Source: an uncultured Halomonas sp.
Lineage (GTDB): Bacteria > Pseudomonadota > Gammaproteobacteria > Pseudomonadales > Halomonadaceae
Reading direction: 5' to 3'
Length of the DNA stretch: 64,000 nucleotides
Assembly (NCBI RefSeq): GCF_947493865.1
Contig: NZ_CANLTC010000001.1
Span: 186,001-250,000 of the forward strand
Shown here: positions 59,011 to 64,000 of the stretch, piece after piece
Numbering within the stretch: position 1 is the stretch's first letter
Layout of the letters: each line of letters opens with the position of its first letter
The notes under the pieces: model-generated
Told to the model about the DNA's origin: nothing
Seen by the model: the letters and a program-made list of their open reading frames with translations, nothing else
Databases searched by the model: none
Position numbers and translations under genes: made by a program

Positions 59011-60171
59011 TCAACCACGCTGCATTAGTACGGGCAACGACGCAAAACCGCTAGCCGGATATTGCGCGCGTTCCGGTGCCGCATCGGGTGCCAGTTCGAT
59101 ATGTCGGGTTTTGGCCAGCAGGGTTTCCATGAACACCTCCAGCTCCAGCCTGGCCAGAGGCGCGCCGGGGCAGACATGCAGGCCGGCGCCATACAACAGG
59201 TTATTGTCACGGTTACGCTGGGGCTGGAAGTCATCGGGGTCGCCGAAAACCGCTTCGTCCCGGTTGGCGGACGCCCAGATCAGGGAAAGCCGCTCACCGG
59301 CGGGTATCTCGCGATCGCCGATCGTCACCGGTCGGGTAGTGATACGACGGTTGGAAATCAGCGGCGCATGAATACGCAGGATCTCGTCGATGGTCTCGGA
59401 GAGATTTTCTTGTCCTTGGCGAAGCGCCCTTTGCAGATCAGGATGCTCGGCAAGGTAGTGAATCAGGATACCCACGCTCGCGGCGATGGTTCCCAGTTCA
59501 CCCACGGTCCAGTTGCGGATGATGCTGACGATCTCCTCATCGCTCAGCCACCGACCTTCTATCTTTTCGTGCAATAGCCGAGTCGTGGCATCCGCCGGGG
59601 CCGCGGCCCCTGCCTCTCTGCGAGAGATGAGCTGTTCGCTGATATAGCCGTCGAACTCGAGGGCGATCTTGCTCATGGCCTGGCGATCCCCGGCCCGTGT
59701 GGCTTGATGGTTCTTGCCGATCCACTGGCGCAGCGGCTCGTGCAGGCTGTCGGGCCAGCCCATGAAGGCGCATTGATTACGCACGGCGAAAGGCTGGGCG
59801 AGCGCGTTCATTACCTCCACTTCACCATCTCGAGGCAAGTCATCGAACAGCGACGCCGTGTTGACTCGGCATACTGGCTCGAACTCGCGGATGTGTTCTT
59901 CCGTGAAATACTTTTCGACGATACGCCGATAAGGCGTATGTTCCGGCGGATCCATGGCATTGGGAATGGAAAGATGGCGCGAGGCGGTATTGCTGAAAGT
60001 GTCGTGATCCATGAGTGCCCGCATCACATCCTCATGGCGGAAAAGCGACCACTGAAGATAGTCGCTATAGGCAACGGGACAACGCTTACGCATCCCATCG
60101 TAGGCCTTGATCTGGTCGTCGAGAACCTCCTGAGCCCGGGGATCCCAATCGACCGATGAACTATCTTCCAT
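59011..60171 (-). CDS. Cytochrome P450
   Basis: A soluble class-I P450 of 386 residues. It has the haem-thiolate motif YGAGLHVCPG, the ExxR pair in ETIDEILR and a PERF-like region after FGDPDDFQPQRN. The I-helix reads GELGTIAAS instead of the usual AGxxT, so the acid-alcohol pair for O2 activation appears altered. The ATG at 60171 follows AGGAGG. Its promoter has an NsrR-type box and a 12-bp motif shared with hmp, so it is probably NO-induced. A role in NO detoxification, as in fungal P450nor, is possible but unproven. Confidence 0.9.
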   Translation of the reverse strand: MEDSSSVDWDPRAQEVLDDQIKAYDGMRKRCPVAYSDYLQWSLFRHEDVMRALMDHDTFSNTASRHLSIPNAMDPPEHTPYRRIVEKYFTEEHIREFEPVCRVNTASLFDDLPRDGEVEVMNALAQPFAVRNQCAFMGWPDSLHEPLRQWIGKNHQATRAGDRQAMSKIALEFDGYISEQLISRREAGAAAPADATTRLLHEKIEGRWLSDEEIVSIIRNWTVGELGTIAASVGILIHYLAEHPDLQRALRQGQENLSETIDEILRIHAPLISNRRITTRPVTIGDREIPAGERLSLIWASANRDEAVFGDPDDFQPQRNRDNNLLYGAGLHVCPGAPLARLELEVFMETLLAKTRHIELAPDAAPERAQYPASGFASLPVLMQRG

Positions 60172-60223
60172 GACTTCCTCCTTTATCGGGGCAGCGTGAG
60201 CAATCCTTGGTGCCGACAGCTCA

Positions 60224-60246
60224 AGAATGCATTTTATATGCATCTT
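60224..60246 (-). promoter_or_regulatory. NsrR-type box and promoter of the P450 gene
   Basis: The palindrome AGAATGCATTT-T-ATATGCATCTT has 11-1-11 spacing; its halves match 9 and 10 of 11 positions of the NsrR consensus. It starts 53 bp upstream of the P450 start. A -10 TAGTAT (60248-60253) sits next to it and TGGACT (60273-60278) lies 19 bp further up. GTCCATCCGACA recurs at 60274-60285. Confidence 0.8.
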
Positions 60247-60309
60247 AATACTACGCGGCATACCCCTCGTCTAGTCCATCCGACAGGTTGTCGCAGGTAC
60301 AATAGGTAA

Positions 60310-61626
60310 CTAACGAATATCCCGCAGCAAGAGCCCGAATGCCGCCTGCTCCGGGTCGATGGCGTCGCCTGGAAGGGGCAGACGCACCACATGCCCGGAA
60401 CCCGGCGCCACTTCGATTGTTTCTCCGCGCGTGCTCTCCAGCGCTTCAAGGGTAAACCGGCGATTACCGCCGGATAGCATCAGCTCCAAGGTGTCGCCCA
60501 GGGCGAAGCGGTTCTTGACGTCGATCTCCAGCCAGCCGCGACACTCATCGTAGTCGATCACCTCGCCGACGAACTGCTGATGCACGCCGATGGAGTGGCC
60601 GCGCTCGTAGTTCTGGTACTCGTCGTGCACGTGGCGGCGATAGAAGCCTTCCGTATAACCGCGATTGGCCAGGTTCTCGAGCTCGTCCATCAGCGTCATG
60701 TCGAAGGGCCGCCCGGCCAAGGCGTCGTCGATGGCGCGGCGATAGACCTGGGCGGTGCGCGCCACGTAATAGTGCGACTTGGTGCGCCCCTCGATCTTCA
60801 ACGAGGTCACGCCCATCTCGACGAGCCTTCCTACGTGCTGCACGGCACGCAGATCCTTGGAGTTCATGATGTAGGTGCCGTGCTCGTCCTCGTCGATGGG
60901 CATCAGCTCGCCGGGGCGGGTCACGTCCTCGATCAAGGCCGCCTGAGCAGGCTTGAGATCGCCGGTCGCATCAGACTCTGCAGCGATGGTGTTGTACTTC
61001 CAGCGACAGGCATTGGTGCAGGTACCCTGGTTGGGATCACGACGATTGAAGTAGCCGGACAGCAGGCAGCGCCCGGAATAGGCGATACACAGCGCGCCGT
61101 GCACGAAGGTCTCGATCTCCAGATCCGGACACTCCCGGCGGATCTCGCCGATCTCTTCCAGGGAGAGCTCGCGGGAAAGAATGATGCGGCGGATGCCCTG
61201 CCCTTGCCAGAAACGCGCCGCGGCATGGTTGACCACGTTGGACTGCACCGAGAGATGGATCGTCTGCTCCGGCCAGCGCTCGCGCACCATCATGATCAGC
61301 CCCGGGTCGGACATAATCAGTGCGTCCGGGCCGGCCTCGATGACCGGCTCCATGTCGCGCAGGTAGGTCTTGAGCTTGGCGTTGTGGGGCGCGATGTTCG
61401 AGGCGACATAGAACGCCTTGCCTTGGGCATGGGCTTCCTCGATACCGCGACGCAGATTGGCGAGATCGAAATCGTTGTTGCGCACCCGCAGGGAATAGCG
61501 CGGCTGGCCGGCATAGACCGCATCGGCGCCATAGGCGAAGGCGTAACGCATGTGTTCAAACGTGCCCGCAGGAGAGAGCAGTTCAGGCACGGCGAAGGCA
61601 GGAACTTCCTGTGTGATAGTGCTCAT
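60310..61626 (-). CDS. trhP: tRNA U34 hydroxylase TrhP (U32 peptidase family)
   Basis: A 438-residue member of the U32 family, YegQ/TrhP branch, which makes 5-hydroxyuridine at tRNA position 34 from prephenate-derived chemistry. The iron-sulfur cysteines are in CIAYSGRC and GTCTNACRW, and the start ELLSPAGTFEHMRYAFAYGADAVY is typical. CmoA and CmoB, which act next in the pathway, lie at 40.7-42.5 kb. It follows nnrS by 43 bp, so part of its expression may come from the NsrR-controlled promoter. Confidence 0.92.
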   Translation of the reverse strand: MSTITQEVPAFAVPELLSPAGTFEHMRYAFAYGADAVYAGQPRYSLRVRNNDFDLANLRRGIEEAHAQGKAFYVASNIAPHNAKLKTYLRDMEPVIEAGPDALIMSDPGLIMMVRERWPEQTIHLSVQSNVVNHAAARFWQGQGIRRIILSRELSLEEIGEIRRECPDLEIETFVHGALCIAYSGRCLLSGYFNRRDPNQGTCTNACRWKYNTIAAESDATGDLKPAQAALIEDVTRPGELMPIDEDEHGTYIMNSKDLRAVQHVGRLVEMGVTSLKIEGRTKSHYYVARTAQVYRRAIDDALAGRPFDMTLMDELENLANRGYTEGFYRRHVHDEYQNYERGHSIGVHQQFVGEVIDYDECRGWLEIDVKNRFALGDTLELMLSGGNRRFTLEALESTRGETIEVAPGSGHVVRLPLPGDAIDPEQAAFGLLLRDIR

Positions 61627-61669
61627 GTTGTCCAGATCACGATATCAAAAATGAGAACCGATTATGGTC

Positions 61670-62890
61670 CTACCCCTCCTTGCCATCCACCCGGGCGCTG
61701 AGCAGCGGCTTGGTGTAGAGCAGTAAAAACGTCGCGTAGGCAAGGCACCATAGCAGGATGCTCAGGCTCAGCATCCAGTGGGTGGCCTGGGGCCATAACG
61801 CCGGCACCAGTGCGCGGAAGAACGCGGCGGCCAGCATCAGACCGAGGGCCAGGCCGATCCCCGGCAAGGTTTCGATGGGTCGACCGGTATGGCCCAGCGA
61901 TACCCGGGAGATCATCGCCAGGATCATGGTGCTCATGCCGCCTACGGTCAGGGCGTGAATCCCCAGGGTGGCGGGAAGTATACCCAGATGCGCCAGGCCG
62001 ACCATCAAGAGTCCCAACGCCACGAAACCGTAGCTGACATGAAGCCCCCACAGCAGTGGTTCATGCAGGGTGCGCCAGCCTCCCCAGCGTGCCAGACGCC
62101 AGAGATTGGTGCCTCCAGCCAGTAGGGCAACGAGGGCGGTGACGATAGCTGGCACGTTCAGCCCCATTACCGCCAGCAGCATAATCACAATCAGCGCCGC
62201 GACGCTGCCGATGGCGAACTTTTCCAGTGTCGGCAGCGGCTCAGGCTTCTGGCGCTTCAAGCGTGAGGCAGTAAAAAACGGGATGACCCGACCCCCGAGA
62301 ATGACTATCAACTGGGCGATCAGGAGCACCGCCAGATAAGCCCCCTGACGCACAAGCTCGCCATCGCCGCGCAGCACGCCGGCATGCATCAGGGCATTGG
62401 CCACGAACAACAGCGTCAGTACTGGCAGGAAGACCAGGTTGCGCCACTGCTTCACGCGGATTACCAGAAGCGCCATGATCGTCGCGACCACCGGCAAGAA
62501 AGCCAGGTCGACCAGGGCGATCACCAGCGGATCGAGATCGCCCAGCGCCTGAGGAAAAGCCAGCAGCAGGCGCCCCGCGAGCCACAGCCCGACCAACCCC
62601 AGCAGCGGCCAGCCCTTGATGCTTGGCTGCCCGGTCCAGGTCTGCACTGCGGTGAGCAGAAAGCCGCTGACGATAGCGATCACGAAACCGAACAGCATCT
62701 CGTGCTGATGCCACCAGATCATGCCGCCCACGGGTTCGAGCAGTATCGCGCCATGCCAGAAGCCGCCCCACACCAGCATGGCCAGGAGACTGAACAAGGT
62801 ACCCAGCAAAAACAGCGGGCGAAACGCCAGCCGCCACAAAGGCATGAGATGAGTCAACTGAGCAGGCCGGGCGAGGCTTCGTTCATTCAT
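61670..62890 (-). CDS. nnrS: NnrS family membrane protein
   Basis: A haem- and copper-containing membrane protein with twelve helices and 406 residues, linked to relief of nitrosative stress. Typical segments are LAFRPLFLLGTLFSLLAMLVW, WWHQHEMLFGFVIAIVSGFLLTAVQTWTG and GGRVIPFFTASRL. It has an NsrR-type box directly after a -10 in its promoter and sits beside a haem-d1 protein gene, the usual denitrification context. Confidence 0.95.
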   Translation of the reverse strand: MNERSLARPAQLTHLMPLWRLAFRPLFLLGTLFSLLAMLVWGGFWHGAILLEPVGGMIWWHQHEMLFGFVIAIVSGFLLTAVQTWTGQPSIKGWPLLGLVGLWLAGRLLLAFPQALGDLDPLVIALVDLAFLPVVATIMALLVIRVKQWRNLVFLPVLTLLFVANALMHAGVLRGDGELVRQGAYLAVLLIAQLIVILGGRVIPFFTASRLKRQKPEPLPTLEKFAIGSVAALIVIMLLAVMGLNVPAIVTALVALLAGGTNLWRLARWGGWRTLHEPLLWGLHVSYGFVALGLLMVGLAHLGILPATLGIHALTVGGMSTMILAMISRVSLGHTGRPIETLPGIGLALGLMLAAAFFRALVPALWPQATHWMLSLSILLWCLAYATFLLLYTKPLLSARVDGKEG

Positions 62891-62915
62891 GGTGGGTACT
62901 CAAGGGAAGCGGTTT

Positions 62916-62938
62916 AATATGCTTTCTAAATACATCTT
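62916..62938 (-). promoter_or_regulatory. NsrR-type box and promoter of nnrS
   Basis: On the minus strand AAGATGTATTT-A-GAAAGCATATT matches the NsrR consensus at 10 and 8 of 11 positions. A TATAAT (62939-62944) directly precedes it, with TAGACA (62964-62969) 19 bp further up. It ends 26 bp before the nnrS start. Confidence 0.75.
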
Positions 62939-62953
62939 ATTATAGCCGACCAA

Positions 62954-62978
62954 CGCCGAGGGTTGTCTACCCTCGGCG
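62954..62978 (-). terminator. Hairpin after the haem-d1 gene, overlapping the nnrS -35
   Basis: CGCCGAGGG and CCCTCGGCG form a perfect 9-bp stem around a 7-nt loop, 19 bp after the stop codon at 62998. There is no T-run. The -35 hexamer of nnrS lies in the loop. Confidence 0.55.
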
Positions 62979-62997
62979 AATTCCTAAAGCCTACTCC

Positions 62998-64000
62998 TCA
63001 ATGACTCGTGCCCTCCTCGTAGCGCGTCTTGTTCCATACGTTGTACTTGCCCGAGGGTTTGTCCATGGGAATGCGCTTTAGCTCTTCCAGGCTCTGGGCG
63101 TCGTAGACGATCACCGCACCGTCCCGGTCCCAGATGCTGAGCAGCAATTTCTCGCCATAGCGATCGAACTCGACATGGGCGGCAACCTTGCCCGGTGCCG
63201 GTGTCAGCGTTTCGACGATCTCAAGGCTCTGCTTGTCGATCACATGCACCTTGTCGCTGTTGGGGCCGAAGAACACGTCTACCCAGGCATAGGGCGAATT
63301 CTCGTGGCTGCGCATGAAAAAGCCCGGCCCCGCGGTTTCGAGGGTCTTGATCAGCGACCAGTCCTGCATGTCGATGATCGATACCGCGCCCTTGGTCAGG
63401 TGCGGGATCGCCATTACCCGACGCTCGTCCAGCATCCAACTGACACCGGAGCCCAAGTGCGGCATGCCGGCCAAGGGGAGGTCGGCAACTTTATTGCCAC
63501 TGTCGAGATCAATCACCATGGCGCCCTTGCCGCCCCGGGCGGCGCCGATCACATGGCGATACTCCGGATCGAAGAAGAAATCGTCGAGATAGTCCGGCAC
63601 GGTGATGCGACGCACATCGAAATTGGCAGTGTCATGGCTGCGTAGCGCGACGATGGGTTCCTTCATGTGGCCCGTGGAAACCACCGGCGAGGTCGGTATT
63701 GGCCAGGGGATTTCCCACACCTCCTTGATGTCCTTCAAGGCGGCAATGAAGCTGCCCCGAGGCGGGGCGGCATAGACGGCGCTTACCCGGGAGGTGTCGC
63801 CGTTCTTGCCTTTTGCCGGATAGACCTTCATCGGAGCCAGGTCGTGAGCGTCGAACAGTACCAGGCTGTGCGGCAGGTAATTGGCGGCCATCACGTAGCG
63901 ACCATCCCCGGAGACCGCGATGTTGCGCATGTTGATGCCCGCGCGCACCTCCGCGACCATCTCCTGATTGTAGATATCGTACTTGCTGATCCAGCCGTCC
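62998..64000 (-). CDS. Haem-d1 (cytochrome cd1-type) protein, partial
   Basis: The frame is open to the window end; 334 residues are seen, all from the C-terminal eight-bladed haem-d1 propeller of NirS/NirN proteins. Typical parts are AGINMRNIAVSGDGRYVMAA, GMPHLGSGVSW, GPGFFMRSHENSPYAWVDVF and the end PSGKYNVWNKTRYEEGTSH. The histidine that follows DSS in NirS nitrite reductase seems replaced (DPEYRH here), while the later His (GMPH) is kept, so NirN-like is at least as likely as NirS. The N-terminal cytochrome c domain would lie outside. Confidence 0.8.
   Translation of the reverse strand, partial: DGWISKYDIYNQEMVAEVRAGINMRNIAVSGDGRYVMAANYLPHSLVLFDAHDLAPMKVYPAKGKNGDTSRVSAVYAAPPRGSFIAALKDIKEVWEIPWPIPTSPVVSTGHMKEPIVALRSHDTANFDVRRITVPDYLDDFFFDPEYRHVIGAARGGKGAMVIDLDSGNKVADLPLAGMPHLGSGVSWMLDERRVMAIPHLTKGAVSIIDMQDWSLIKTLETAGPGFFMRSHENSPYAWVDVFFGPNSDKVHVIDKQSLEIVETLTPAPGKVAAHVEFDRYGEKLLLSIWDRDGAVIVYDAQSLEELKRIPMDKPSGKYNVWNKTRYEEGTSH

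Overview
The window reads as a chromosomal segment of a halophilic gammaproteobacterium, most probably a member of the Halomonadaceae. That placement is an inference from moderately high GC, the protein sequences and gene order. The run purA-hisZ-hflC-hflK-hflX-hfq-miaA-mutL-amiB-tsaE-nnr-queG-orn-rsgA-rhdA-psd follows the order known in Pseudomonas. I see no tRNA, rRNA, insertion sequence, prophage or CRISPR array. Most of the DNA is core genome; the right-hand third is more accessory.

Layout. 1-2.9 kb: the end of an unknown gene and a very long Sel1-repeat lipoprotein. 3.0-16.1 kb: a leftward housekeeping block (purine synthesis, histidine regulatory subunit, HflKC, HflX, Hfq, MiaA, MutL, amidase, t6A synthesis, NAD(P)HX repair). 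16.4-24.9 kb: queG, orn (leftward), rsgA, rhodanese, psd and a four-gene Mn/Fe-type ABC importer. 24.9-27.8 kb: EF-P with both EpmA and EpmB, its beta-lysylation enzymes. 27.9-32.8 kb: a membrane/coiled-coil protein, a TIGR02647 protein, an emfourin-protealysin inhibitor/protease pair and a PilZ protein fused to a degenerate HD-GYP domain. 32.8-40.6 kb: serB, parC, parE, yqiA and pgi, all leftward. 40.7-42.5 kb: cmoA-cmoB. 42.5-49.8 kb: a tripartite tricarboxylate transporter operon with an AbrB-family permease, divergent from a TctDE-like two-component system whose operon also encodes a periplasmic binding protein. 49.8-58.7 kb: CAP protein, RIO kinase, flavohaemoglobin, an isolated sdhB, a SulP transporter, an Fsr-like exporter and yggS. 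58.8-64 kb: cytochrome P450, trhP, nnrS and a haem-d1 protein running off the end.

How the genes work together. Three promoters (hmp, P450, nnrS) carry an 11-1-11 palindrome that fits the known NsrR box. In each it directly abuts a -10 hexamer, with a 19-bp spacer to the -35, so these genes look like one nitric-oxide-responsive set that places the P450 beside Hmp and NnrS. TrhP, CmoA and CmoB together supply the prephenate-dependent route to cmo5U34 in tRNA. EF-P, EpmA and EpmB form a second translation-quality module.

Three intergenic regions (near 20.2, 26.0 and 36.2 kb) hold nested palindromes with GGA-bearing hairpin loops, mostly NGGA tetraloops closed by A-T. These loops match the RNA motif bound by CsrA/RsmA. 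They are the least explained structures here and are either a dispersed repeat family or functional RNA. Two gene remnants (a methyltransferase start near 57.2 kb and an FmdE-like start near 58.9 kb) mark decay in the accessory part.
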